A stretch of DNA of 64,000 nt from assembly GCA_958009055.1 (NCBI GenBank), contig OY253660.1, positions 1-64,000 of the forward strand, given 5' to 3'. This DNA comes from Choricystis sp. odSpoLacu1 (taxonomy: Eukaryota > Chlorophyta > Trebouxiophyceae). The notes beneath the pieces are model-generated. The model saw only the letters and a program-made list of their open reading frames with translations. It was not told the origin of the DNA and ran no database searches. The position numbers and the translations under genes are program-made. Every line of letters begins with the position of its first letter. The stretch's first letter is position 1. This document shows, in pieces, positions 41,036 to 51,572 of the stretch.

Positions 41036-44000
41036 TCAAAACATCATCTCTCCCACCCCCACCCCATCCCGCCCCTCCCGCGAACAGGCCGCGTGCACGA
41101 TCGGCCCCAGCCGCCCCGCCAGCTTGGCCAGGGCGTCGGCTTCAGCGCGGCCGTCGCCGTCGTCGACAGCACTGGCCGCGGCGGCGGCGGCAGCCGCGCC
41201 CGCCGCCAACTCAGCCAGCCGCCGCCTGAACGTGGCCGCCGCGTCGCCCGCCACGGCCGCCACGTCGGGCGCCCCCGCATTGAGGCGGGCGGCCTGGGCG
41301 GCGGCCGCGTCCGCGCGCGCGGTGGCGGCAGAGGAGGGGTCGTGCTGCGCTCCACTGCCCAGCGGCATCGGTGCATCCACCGCCAGACCGCCCACCGAGG
41401 ACCGTCGGGAGGCAGGCATGAAGAGAGGGGTGGAGGGGACGGCGTCCGGCGCTGCAGCGTCTGCCAGGGCGGCCGCGAGGGAGCGCCCAAACCTCCCAGC
41501 CGCCCCCTTGACGTCGGCCAGCGCGCGCGCCAGCTTGACGCGGCGAGACAGCAGGGCACCCGTTGTCAGAGTGCGTGTGAACGCGTCGGCCGCGTCCACG
41601 GCGGCGTCGACGCTGGGGGCGGAGGCAAAGGCGCGGGTGAGTGTGCGCACCGCGGGGGCGGCCACGTCGGTGGCTGTGTGCGCCTCCAGCGCCACCAGGG
41701 CGGCCTCCATCCAGGACGCGTGAGCCAACAGAGCCGTCAGGGCGGGGGAGGGACGCCCCCTCAGCGCGCGGGCGGGGGCGAGAGCGGCGCGCGCGGCCGC
41801 CAGCGCGCGCCGTGCGCACGCCACGTCGGCCGAGTGGCGCCACACCAGGGCGGCGGCCGCTGTCAGGGCGGGAGGCAGCAGGATGCAGGTGGGGAAGGGG
41901 AGGGATAGGTGGAGGGCCAGCGCGTCGCGGGCTGCTGTGGCGCGCAGCGCGCCCGCAGGTGGGGCTCCTCCCGCTGCCAGGCTGGGACCCCCGCTGGCAC
42001 CACCAGCCCCCGCCCCGGCTTCTCGGGCGTCGCGCAGCCGCCCCAACACGCTGCGCGGGTCCAGGGTGAGGGTGAGGGAAGTGGCCCCCGGGCGGGTGGC
42101 CAGACCGGTTGATGAAAGGGCGGTGTCAAGCGCGGCCGCGAGGGAAGCAGGGCGCACGCCGTCCGCAGGCGCCGCCCCCACGCCTTCGCCCAGGGCGTCC
42201 AGCAGGGCGGAGGTCAAGTCGGCGCGCTCACCTAGCAGGAAGGTGGCGATCGCGTCCAGGGCGGCGGCAAGGGGCAGGCCGTCGCGCGACGGCGGCGCAC
42301 GCACGATCGCCAGCAGCGCCCGCGACGCCGCGTCTGCAGCCGCCGCCACCCGCGCCACAAAGGCACCGCCACCATCGTACGTCAGCACTTCACCGGGGGG
42401 GAGGGTGGGGGCTGGGGCCGCCCCCGCGGCGCGGGCGGCGGTGAGGCAGCGCGCTGCGGCCAGGGCGCACGGCGCAACTGCCGCCATGCACGCGGGCACC
42501 GCCGCCCGCCCGGTCGCCGGGTCCCGGGCCAGCGTGATGCGGGCGGCCCACATGGCGTCCCGGCCGTCGGGGGTGGCGTCGCCGGGGGCGATGGAGGCGT
42601 CCTCGACGAAGGGGAGCTCTGCAGCGCCAGCAGTGCCGCTGCCCGACACGCGGCCGTCAGCCACCACCGCCGTCAGTGCCGCAAACAGGGGGCCCGCCGC
42701 CCCAGCCAGCAGGCGTCCCGCTGCTGCGGCGCGGGGTGGGTCGCCCGCGGCCGCGGCGGAGCGGGCGGCCAGCAGATCAACCAGGGCGCCCCCCGTCGCG
42801 CGCGCGCGCGCGCGGCGGCGCGCGCTGCGGCCGCCGCCTCCAGCAGCGCGGGCACGGGGCCCGCCACGTGCAGGGCCAGCCCCGCCAGCGTGAGTCCCGC
42901 CCGCCCCCCCGTCCCCGCCCGGCGGGCGTGGTCCAGGCGGGCGACGTGGTGTGCCCAGTCGCTGAACACTGCGCGAGCCGCGGCCGCCGCGCCCTGGGCG
43001 GCCGCGCCCGCCCGGGCGGCGTTGAACACGTGGGCGAAACGGCCGACATCGGAGGCGGCAGAGGCCAGGGGGAGGAGGGCGGCCACGCGGTCTGCGAGGG
43101 CTGGGGGGACGCCGCCGCGCGCGGCGCGCGCGGCATCACTCCACCCAAACGCGACGCCCCCCTCACCCCCCTCACCCACTGTGCCCCTCGCCACGATCCA
43201 GGTGCCGCTGACACCCAACAAACAGGTCAACACGTCGTCCACGACGGCAGCCTCCGCGGCGTCGGGGGGCAGGGCGGCGAGGGGGGGGGGGCGGGAGGGG
43301 GCGCGGGGTGCCGTCGCCCGGGGCGCGCACCGCGGGGCCGCACCCCGCCAGCCGTGGCCGGTCGAAGAACCAGGCGGGGTCGGTGGGACTGGTGGTGGTG
43401 GCGTCGGCGCCGTCGTCCCAGGGGCCGTAGAGAGGGCCAACAGGGGAGACGCGGCGGCGGGGGGCGACGCGGCGGCCACGTTTCTCCCCGCGGCGGCGAC
43501 GCCGCCACCGCGCCACGGCGCTGGGGCGAGGCCAGCGCCAGGGCCGACACGCCAGCCTCGATGGCGGCATCGTCGTCACTGTAGGCGGGACGGTGGCGGC
43601 CGCCGTCGTCGTCGCTGCTGCAGGTGGGAGGGCGGTGCACACGGCGGGGGGGGCTCGCGTTGACGTCCATGACCGCCGGCTCCCGCCGCCACGCAGCCGC
43701 CTCGCCCTGTGGCTGCACCAAGGCCGCCCGCACGGAGGGCGTGGTGGCGATGGAGTGCAGGGTGACCAGGAACTCGTCGGCGTGGGGGAGGCTGCAGAGG
43801 AAAAAGGGAGTGAGGCGTGAGGCCGCTCCCCTTCCCGAGCTGCGCCCCGCTCCTCCTCTCTTCTCCACCCACTCTCTTCTCTCACCCGCTCGCCCGCGCT
43901 GCATCCACCGCCTCCAGAAACGTGGCTCCATCGGGCGCGTCGGCGGCCAGGGCCGCGGCCGCGGCGTCGGCGTCCTGTGTGGGAAAGAGAAGGCAGACGG

Positions 44001-44358
44001 TGTGATGGGGTCGGTGTGTGTGGGCCTGCGCTCTCCCGCCTCGGTCTTCGCCTCGGCATGCGTGCATCGAATTCAGCAGCACACATCAAAAGAGCCGCTG
44101 GGCAGGAGGAGGTCACGCGCGGGGAGAGGGCACTCGCATCGACCGATGTGCGTTTTTCTCCCATCGTCCCTCCTCTCACTCCTCCCCCTCTCTCACCCTG
44201 CTCCACCGCCCCGCCACCTGGGGCACCTCCCGCGTCAACACAGCGACCGCGGTGGCCCTCAGCTTGTCGGAGGCGGGGGGGGCGCCCCGCGCGGACGCGA
44301 CCGCGGTCGCCAGTGCGTCGACCGCGGCTGCCACGCGGGCGTCGCGGGTTGAGGGCAT
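41036..44358 (-). CDS. Gamma-tubulin complex component 2 (GCP2)-like
   Basis: Core subunit of the microtubule-nucleating gamma-tubulin complex. Exons: 44358-44197, 43974-43886, then from 43791. Homology blocks in order: AWFFDRPRLAG, VDDVLTCLLGVSGTWIVARG (GRIP1 start), LTLAGLALHVAGPVPALLEA, ALVDLLAARSAAAAGDPPRA, ELPFVEDASIAPGDATPDGR with MWAARITL, LTYDGGGAFVARVAAAADAA, and the GRIP2 strand ALHLSLPFPTCILLPPALTA. The frame moves near G6 at 43459-43464, at G11 43281-43291 and in the CG-repeat stretch about 42797-42830; homology continues across each. The Ala content is extreme. GCP2 fits better than GCP3 by the VEDASI-type block, but I could not run a search. Confidence 0.82.
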
Positions 44359-44581
44359 GGGGTTGTGTGGAGGGCAGAGGAGGAGCTGCCCGCCAGTGCG
44401 GGAGGTGGGGCGGAGAGGGTGTGGCCCACACACACCCCTCGGGCGCCTCTCTCTTTGTCGGCGCGAAGAAAGACGAGCGAGAGTTCTGTTTTTTGCTCTC
44501 TCGCCCACAACTTTTTTCACACCGCACCGCCGACCAAAAACCCAACGCCACCCCGGGCGACCCACCCCACCCCACACAACC
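44359..44581. promoter_or_regulatory. Divergent promoter, GCP2 / F-box
   Basis: 223 bp. GCTCTCTCGCCC at 44495-44506, next to a T-run, matches the CTCTCG promoter motif. Confidence 0.5.
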
Positions 44582-46262
44582 ATGCTGGCCTCCCCAAAGC
44601 GCCCCCCTCCCCCCTCCTTCTTCGAACCCGCCACCCCCGACCGCGCCGCCGCGGTCGCCGACGTCCCCCCCCCGTCGCCCCCGCCGCTTGCGGTCACCAC
44701 CATCGACGCCCTGTCGGACGACTTGCTGCGCCACGTGTTTTCGTTCACGGGCCTGCTGGACTCTGTGGTGACTGTGCGCCGCGTGTGCCCGCGGTGGCGG
44801 GACGCGGCGAGCCCGCCGACCGGGCGCGGCGCGCTGGACGCTGTCGTCGTGGCGAGGGAGCCCCGCATCGCGGCGCGGGTGAGTAGTGTGTGTGTGGAGG
44901 GTGTGTGTGACGTGCGTGTCGTGCCGGTGAAAGGCAATGCAAGGGCGTGTGGCGGCGGGCGGCGGTCGGCGCCCTCAATCAATGCGTTGTTGTTGTTGTG
45001 CGTGCGTACAAAAAAAAGCCCCCCCCCCCCCGCGCCGCCTGCCCCGCCCCCACGCCCCATCGCGCCACTAACCGGGGGCTGACGAGCGCCTGGCTTGACT
45101 GGAGGCGGGTAGGCGGATAGGGGGACTGTGAGGACGAGCGCAGAGGCGCAGCGCGCGTGCGCGTTTCTTGTTCGGCTTTGCTGCTCGCGCAGAGGCCTAC
45201 GGGGCGCTCGCACCGTACGTCCGACCACCCTCCTACCCCACCCCCACCACCCCCCCCACCCCATCCCAGCTCGACGCCGACCTCCTCCTGCGCCTCATCT
45301 GGCTGTCGTCCTGGCCCTCCCCGGCCGCCCCCCGCATCCCGCGCTGGTGCGACGCGCACCCCGCGCTCCACACGCTCGACCTCTCCTCCACAGCCTGGCG
45401 CCCGTCCGCCGGCCACCCTGCCCCCTGGCCCTGCCTGCGCCGCGCGCTGGCATCGTGCCCGGGCCTGGTGACGGTGAAGGCGACATCAGTGCGGGTGGCG
45501 GGGCGGCCCGCCCCCGCCGACGGCGACGAAGCGTTGTTGTTGGCCGCCGCGGCCGCCTCCCACCCCCGCCTGCGCGAGCTGCGCCTGGACGTGTCCATTC
45601 GCTTGACGCTGGATGATTCGCCACCCCCCCCCGCGCCCCGGCGTCTGATGAGGGACGAGGGTGGGGGCATGGCGCGGGCGGTCCCCCCGCCCCTCAACGC
45701 CGACGCGCCTACTTCCTTTGACGCTCTCCTGTCGGGCGCCACCCCGCTGCGGGTGGCCACCCTGACCGTCACCACGCCGCCCACGTGCTGGTGGTACCCC
45801 GAACGCCCGGCGTTGGTGGCGCGCGCAGCCGCGCTGGGGGCCGCGGCTGCCGCGGGAGGCACCGTCTCCCGCCTCACCCTCACCTCCCTGTGCGCGGATG
45901 AAGCGGGCGCGGTGGCAAGCACTGCTCTCACCTCGTCCAGCGTCACCCGGCTCGATGTGGTGGGGGCGACGGGGGGGGACGCGGCGGCCGGGCCAGCGCT
46001 GGCCGCCGCGATTGCTGCCGCCACCGGCCTCACCCACCTGCACCTGGTGGACCAACTCCTGGATGAAGGCGATGCCGCGTCCCTGGGGCCCGCCCTGGCG
46101 GCGTGTGCGATGTTGACGCACGTGAGCGTGGAGGGGACGGTCACGCAGGCGACAGCTGCCGCGCTGCGGCGCGCGGTGGCGGCGCGCGTGGCGGCGGGCA
46201 GGGTGCCGCTGACTGTGACCGCGCCGCCTGCGGTGATGCGGGAGCTGGTGGCGGAAGAATGA
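44582..46262 (+). CDS. F-box protein with leucine-rich-repeat-like C-terminus
   Basis: Exon 1 (44582-44878) and exon 2 (45270-46262) join in phase 0; 429 aa. The F-box is TIDALSDDLLRHVFSFTGLL then DSVVTVRRVCPRWRDAA, which recruits SKP1 in SCF ubiquitin ligases. The rest has spaced leucine-rich segments (HPALHTLDLSSTAW, HPRLRELRLDVSIRL, TPLRVATLTV, SSVTRLDVVGATGG, ATGLTHLHLVDQLL, CAMLTHVSVEGTV) typical of FBXL-type substrate receptors. Substrate unknown. The 391-nt intron is larger than the local norm and contains a C-run and A-run near 45008-45031. Confidence 0.82.
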
Positions 46263-46504
46263 GAGAGAGAGAGAGGAGGGAGAGAGATGTTCTGTTTGTT
46301 GTTTTTTGCTGCCCCAACGCTGGCCTCTTCAAAACAAACAAAGATTTGTTTTGTTTTTGTTTTTTGCTGCCGAGTTTGTCTCGACTCCCCAAGCAAAAAA
46401 ACCACCACCACCGCCGTGACATCCCGCTATTGTCTTTGTAACACTCCCCGTTGTTTTTCCAGCACTGTACGTAAGGTGTGGGCTGGTTTGCAAGCAGTTT
46501 CTTT

Positions 46505-46505
<1 letters not shown>

Positions 46506-46533
<28 letters not shown>
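46506..46533 (-). repeat. A28 tract just downstream of the PRORP stop codon
   Basis: T28 on the plus strand, that is A28 on the coding strand of the PRORP gene, separated from its TGA by only CTT. The longest A/T homopolymer I noticed in the window. Confidence 0.95.
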
Positions 46534-46535
<2 letters not shown>

Positions 46536-46536
46536 G

Positions 46537-48278
46537 TCAGTCTTCCCGCACCGCCTGCGCGCACAGCCACCCGTCCCACGCGCCCCCGCCCGCGGGGGGC
46601 AGCACCCACGCTCCCAGGGGCGACTCCACCCCCACCCACTGAGCACACACGGTGAACGCGCGCGGCAGCGTCAACACCGCACCCCGGCAATCGAACTCGT
46701 ACCGACACTGGTGCCTGCCCTTCCACCTCGCCACAAAGCGGGGGGCCAGCAGGGCGAACGCGTGGTCCCGCATCTCATCGTTGGAGACGAGGAGGCCGGA
46801 GGCGCGGGCGGTGACGGCGGCGTGCAGCCAGTACCAGTCGTCGTTCGAGCCGTGGGGGGCAGCGTAGAGCGCGTTGTCAGCCCGCAACCTAGCCAACAAC
46901 GCTTTGCCAGGCGGCTCGCGGGCGGGGGGCGCCCCCGTGCGGGACCTGTGCAGGATGACGAGGGGGCGGCAGCCCGGGCGTGCAGACGCCAGGGCGCCCA
47001 GCACGCTCTCCACCTGGCCAAAGTCAAACCCTCCCCGCTCCCAGTTTTGGCCAAACAGGGCCACGTTGGCGCCATCGATGATGGCGTCGAAGGGGCCGTT
47101 GGCGGCCAGCCAGGCCGCGAACGCGTCAAAGTCGGAGGGGCGGCGCTCGCGCGCGCGGGCGAGGTCGGCCACCCCCTTGGAAAACGACTCCCACTCGCCG
47201 TCCGTCAAGTCGATGCCTGTGAGGCGGCCGACGGGGGTGGTGGAGGCCGCGGGCGTCACGTCCCCGGTGGCGGCGTGGACGGTGGCGGTGGTGACGCGCC
47301 AGGCGTGGCCCGGGGGGAGAGACGCTGCCGCCACGGGCGACGCAAACAACGCGCGCGCCGCGTCCAGGGTGGCGGGCGCCAGCCTGCAGTGGTCCCTTGT
47401 CAGCCGCGTCAACACGGACGCGATGGCGGGCCAGGGGACGGCGCCCGGGGGGGCGCGCGCCGCGACGGCAAGCAACCTCCCCAGATCACTTTCACCCCAG
47501 TCCAGCCCATGGCCGCTGACTTCCGCGTCCACCGCGTACGCGGCTGCGGCATCACCAGTAGCACAGTGCGCCATCAGGGCGGGCGCAAAGCAGCGCAGGC
47601 GGGGGGGGAGGCCGGCGGCCACGGCCGCGCGCGCGGCGGCGAGCGCGGCCGCCGGGTCGCGCGCGCGGGCCGCGATGCGGGCGGCCGCGGTGTGGGCCAT
47701 CTCGCCGTCTTTGGAGGGCAGGGGGAATCGGGGTTTGAGGGAGTCGAAGATGGCCAGGCCGCGGGCGGCGAGGGAGGAGGAGGTGGAGGCGGGGGGAGGT
47801 GTGGCGGCGGCGGTCGCCTCTGCTCCCTCCGTCGGGGCCGCGGCTGCAGCCACCAGGTCGGCGTCCCAGTCGTCGCCGCCGGCGCACAGGTAGAGCACGA
47901 TGTTGGCGACGTCGGTGGGTGGGTCCAGGCCTGTTGAAGGGGGAGGTGGGGTGGTGAGCGGGAAGAGAGTTGGGAAAAAAACAAGGCGTATCCGCCTGCC
48001 CTCCCCGCCCACCACCAACACAACACACACACACACACCAACTCACCATCCGCCACTGCTGCATCATACGCTGCCAGCGCGGCGCCCGCGTCCTGCGCGC
48101 GCGCGGCGGAGTGCACGTCGACGCGCAGCACGACGTCCGGCGTCTGCGGATTCTTGCGCCGATTCTTCTTGGCGTGCGGTTGAATAGGGTCAGCGGCTGC
48201 ATCAGCAGCTGTCGTGACGGTGGGCAGAGCCTCCAGCTCCGTGGCCGGGGGCGGCCGCTTGGGGGGAACGTGCGTCAT
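46537..48278 (-). CDS. PRORP: Protein-only RNase P (PRORP)
   Basis: Removes 5' leaders from pre-tRNAs without RNA. Exon 1 (48278-48047) starts MTHVPPKRPPP and has a basic HAKKNRRKNP stretch that could be a nuclear signal. Intron 47931-48046 joins in phase 1 to exon 2 (47930-46537); 541 aa. The N-terminal half has PPR-like helical repeats (LAAYDAAVADGLDPPTDVAN, ALMAHCATGDAAAAYAV). The NYN metallonuclease carries FDAIIDGANVALFGQNWERG, PLVILHRSRTG, HGSNDDWYWLHAAVTA and LLVSNDEMRDHAFALL, so the catalytic Asp residues are present. The usual CxxC before it is replaced by TGDVTPAASTT, and the C-terminal His of the zinc site by Val, leaving only the Cys in GWLCAQ. An upstream in-frame ATG at 48383 is possible. 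Confidence 0.92.
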
Positions 48279-48797
48279 GGGGGGTGGAGACGCGGTGGGG
48301 GCGGGGACCGCGGTCAACCAGGGCAAGCAGGCGTGTGGGAGGTAGCTGTGTGTGCGGTGAGAGAGGGGCGTTTTCGGACACACATTCGCTCGGCTGGCGA
48401 CGGCTGGCCAGCGGTTTCGGAGCGCTGGCGTGTTGCCCGCCGCTTTTGCCTGCGCATTGCCGCGCGCACGCAGGCGTGCAAACGCACTCTACCTCCCCCA
48501 CACACTCACGCACCTTGGCCTCACGCGGTGCAGCGGCAGCGGCACCCGCGGCGCGCTGCGGCGACACAGACCGGCCGAGAGAGACGTCCCTCGCAGCGCG
48601 GAGGCGGCGACCATCAAGGTGCGGCCGACAAGCATGCGCCGTCGACCATGAGCGATTCGTGGAGTGGCTGGGACGCGCGTGTGAGGCGAAGCAGTTTTTT
48701 GTCAGAGTGGCGACGACTCACTCTCTCGCGTCTATTTTTCCTTTTTCTCACCCTCTCGGGCACCTCTCCCGCGCCTCTCTCTGCCACCGCTTCAACC
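48279..48797. promoter_or_regulatory. Divergent region, PRORP / Kazal protein
   Basis: 519 bp. CACTCTCTCGCGTC at 48719-48732, followed by a T-rich stretch, lies 65 bp before the Kazal start. No coding sequence supported, although a frame continuous with PRORP extends to 48383. Confidence 0.45.
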
Positions 48798-49702
48798 ATG
48801 CGCACCCTCGTGCTGTGTGTGATGGTGGCTTGTGTTGCCGGTCAAGGTGAGATTGTGTGCTGGGAGTGAGGCGCCCGGCGCGTCACATCAATTCGAGGCC
48901 CTCCTCGCATCGTAGTGCGCAAGCCCCCCCGGCCCAGCGGGCGGCCGGCAGGGGGCCACACACTGGGGAAGTGTGCCTAGATCGATGTTGCAGCAGGGAG
49001 CAGCAGGGAGTGTGGCCCGCTGTCAGGTTGGGCCGGGCGGCAGCCGAGCAACAGTCGTTCCAAAAACGCGGCCTCCACTTTCCGACCACCTACCCACCCT
49101 CCCTTCCAGCCACCCCGCCCGTCACCAAACCCGGCGCCACCCCCATGCCCCGCCCCCCCGCCGACCCCGCCCGCCCGGCCGTCTGCTCCCTCATCTTTGC
49201 CCCCGTGTGCGGCGCCGACGGCCAGACATATCCTAGTAACTGCACTCGTGACGCTGCGGGCGTGGCCTTTGGCTCCGAAGGGGTGTGCCCAGGCACTGAC
49301 CCCGCGTCTGTTGCTCGCCCGGGCATCGAACCAGGGCCGCCCCCTCCCACAGGGCAGGTGCCGACGTCTCCGCTGCCTGGCGCCACGACACCTCCGGGCT
49401 GGCTGGCGTCGTCGCCCGCGGGGCAGCCGCTGGCGGAGACACCGACGCCGCGCCTGCCGCCGGGGGCGGCCACGCCCTGCCCCCGCATCTTCATGCCTGT
49501 GTGCGCCAGCAGTGCGGACGGGACGATTGTCCAAACCTTCAACAACGACTGCCTGGCCCGGGCGGGCATGCCGGGGGCGGCTGTGCGGCCGGGCGCGTGT
49601 GGCGAGAACAACACGGCGGGCGATGAGGTGCCGGCCGCTGGCGCCGGCCTGCCGCCCCTCCGTGCGGCGACTCGGGAGCCCGCGGTGGAGGATGTGCCGT
49701 GA
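48798..49702 (+). CDS. Secreted protein with two Kazal-like inhibitor domains
   Basis: Exon 1 (48798-48846) encodes a signal peptide, MRTLVLCVMVACVAGQ. Intron 48847-49109 joins in phase 1 to exon 2 (49110-49702); 213 aa. Two Kazal-type units are seen: CSLIFAPVCGADGQTYPSNC (about residue 39) and CPRIFMPVCASSADG then FNNDC (about residue 137). Each keeps only four Cys where classical Kazal domains have six, so one disulfide is absent. A Pro/Thr/Gly-rich linker separates them. Kazal proteins inhibit serine proteases; here probably extracellular or vacuolar. Confidence 0.82.
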
Positions 49703-49867
49703 GTATGGGAAGGGAGAGAGAGAGAGTTGTTTTTGATTGATTTGAAACACGAAAACTGATTTTTAACACGCGAAACGCACACACGCACAAAAAGCACACA
49801 ACCTGTGTGCTTTTTGTTTAAAACTCAACACAACACACTGCCACACCTCTCTCTCTCTCTCTCTCTC

Positions 49868-50521
49868 TCAATAGCGCAGCACGCTCACATACGCGATGAT
49901 GGTGATCGCAGACAGCGAGACAAGGAGCAGCCCAGCCACACTCGCCGGCCCCACCATGTCAGTAAAGAATCCCAGCTGCTTGGTGCGCAGGGACTGGGAC
50001 CTGCACAGAAAGATGAACAACGCGTACGCCACCATGATGATGGACACGGGCAGCAGGGACGCGGTGACGATGGCCACGGTGCGCGGGGTCAGAGGGCCAC
50101 GGGGGGAGGCGCCCGGCTTTTCTTCGGCAGTGAACCCCACCAGGGCGGAGGAGACGCCGCCCAGGGAGACGGCCATGGAGAGCCAGGACAGGAAGGTGCG
50201 TTCGTTGGCTGGGTGTGGGAAGGTGGGAGAAGGGCAAAGTGTGAGGGACAAGCATGTCGAGGAAAGCAACGTGTCGGGCTGGGCGCGAATGTGCTCTTTG
50301 CACATTCGCTGGCCGCGACACACGCCCACCTCCTATTCCCCCCCTCTCCACTCACCAAAGTATGTCTTGGGCTCAATCCGCAGCGGTGCCTTGCGCGGCA
50401 GCTGCAGCCTCGCCCCGGGCGTCGCGCGGCGCGTGCCGAAAAAGCGGTCACTCGTGACCGCGGCGGCCGCGTGCACGCGGGCCAGGACGTCCGAGTACCA
50501 GGCGGGGCGGGCGGGAGGCAT
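49868..50521 (-). CDS. VTC1: VTC1-like vacuolar transporter chaperone (DUF202)
   Basis: Small membrane subunit of the polyphosphate-polymerising VTC complex of vacuoles and acidocalcisomes. Exon 1 (50521-50356) ends LRIEPKTYF. Intron 50209-50355 joins in phase 1 to exon 2 (50208-49868), which begins ANERTFLSWLSMAVSLGGVS. The EPKTYFANERTFLSW signature and three membrane helices (VSLGGVSSALVGF, TVAIVTASLLPVSIIMVAYA, MVGPASVAGLLLVSLSAITI) define the family; 168 aa. There is no SPX or polymerase domain, so the catalytic VTC4-type subunit must be elsewhere. Green algae use such complexes for phosphate storage. Confidence 0.9.
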
Positions 50522-50715
50522 GGTTGAAACGCTTTCAAAGCCCGCTGGGAGGAGGAGGAGGGGGAGAGGTGGGGGGAGAGCGGGCGCCCCGACTTTTGAC
50601 CTTGTGCTGGCCGACGAGCGAGAAGTGAACCACTCTCGCGTCGTTTTTTCTTTCTTCTCTCTTTCTGCCCTCCGCCTCACCACAACCCGCGCGCACCCAC
50701 CCCAACCCGCACAAG
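50522..50715. promoter_or_regulatory. Divergent promoter, VTC1 / unknown gene
   Basis: 194 bp. CACTCTCGCGTCG followed by a T-run (50631-50650) is the best copy of the CTCTCG motif. Confidence 0.55.
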
Positions 50716-51342
50716 ATGCCCCCCTGCGACGCGCTGCCCGAGGTCAAGGCCCACCTGGACAAGTCGCTGAGTGAGTGGCTGTGTGTGTGTGTGTGTTTCT
50801 GTTGTGTGTCGCTTGGTGGCTAGGTCCCTCCCTCCCCCCCTCTCGCGGTGCTGCACCCGCCCCCACCCGCCCTCGGGAGCGGCAGCAAGCGAACCTACGC
50901 TGCTGGCGCGGGGACGGTGGCCGCCCCTGGGTGCGGGTTCACATGCACAACCCCGCCCTCCACCCACCCCCCAGCCGACACCGTGCTCGCGTCCAACGAA
51001 GCCGGCCGCCTCATCACCATGGGTGGACCTCACGTCACCGGCGTTGCCAGCCGGTGTGAGCCGGGTGGCGCCACTTTCGCCCTCGACATCCGCGGCACCT
51101 GGGAGTTTGAAACCCCCACCGCCGCCGCCACCGACGCCGCGGCGGGCGGCACCTACCACGTCCCCCGCCTCGTGTCCGACCCCGAGTTTGAAGGTGGCGT
51201 CTGCCAGCCCGTGTGCGTGGACGTGGCGGCGGATGGCGAGGCGAGCGGGCTGCCGGTGGCGGAGGCCAAGGACGCGATCGCGTCGGCAGTCACGGCCGCG
51301 GTGGCGGGGCTGCACCAGGGCGTGCACAAGGTGGCCGTGTGA
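50716..51342 (+). CDS. Small beta-rich protein of unknown function
   Basis: Exon 1 (50716-50770, MPPCDALPEVKAHLDKSL) and exon 2 (50975-51342) join in phase 1; 140 aa. The body (NEAGRLITMGGPHVTGVASR, ATFALDIRGTWEFETPTAA, GTYHVPRLVSDPEFEGGVCQ) looks like alternating strands, and the protein ends with a helix (AEAKDAIASAVTAAVAGLHQ). The pattern loosely recalls the N-terminal domain of AHA1-type Hsp90 co-chaperones, but I cannot confirm that. No leader or membrane segment. The exact splice and codon bias support a real gene. Confidence 0.6.
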
Positions 51343-51572
51343 AGAGGGAGAGGAGGGGAGAGGGGTGTCGCAGAGAGCGTTGTCTTTGTTTGTTTGGTTT
51401 GTGGAGCCTTTTCTTCCTGACAAAAACACGCTCTCCCCACCCATCAAAAGAAAAGAAAGGACCCCCCCCCCTCCCCCCCCCCCACACACACACACTCCAA
51501 AAGAATACGCCTGGGATGCCTCCACCCACAACCAACTCCGGCTTCCACACTCCTACACACACACACAGTGCA

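Noticed and set aside
41641..43584. Several plus-strand Arg/Ala-rich frames over the GCP2 gene
   Set aside because: Opposite-strand shadows; GCP2 homology blocks are all on the minus strand.
50716..51342. Calling this gene a second AHA1 paralog
   Set aside because: Only a loose strand pattern resembles the AHA1 N-terminal domain and none of its diagnostic residues are present.
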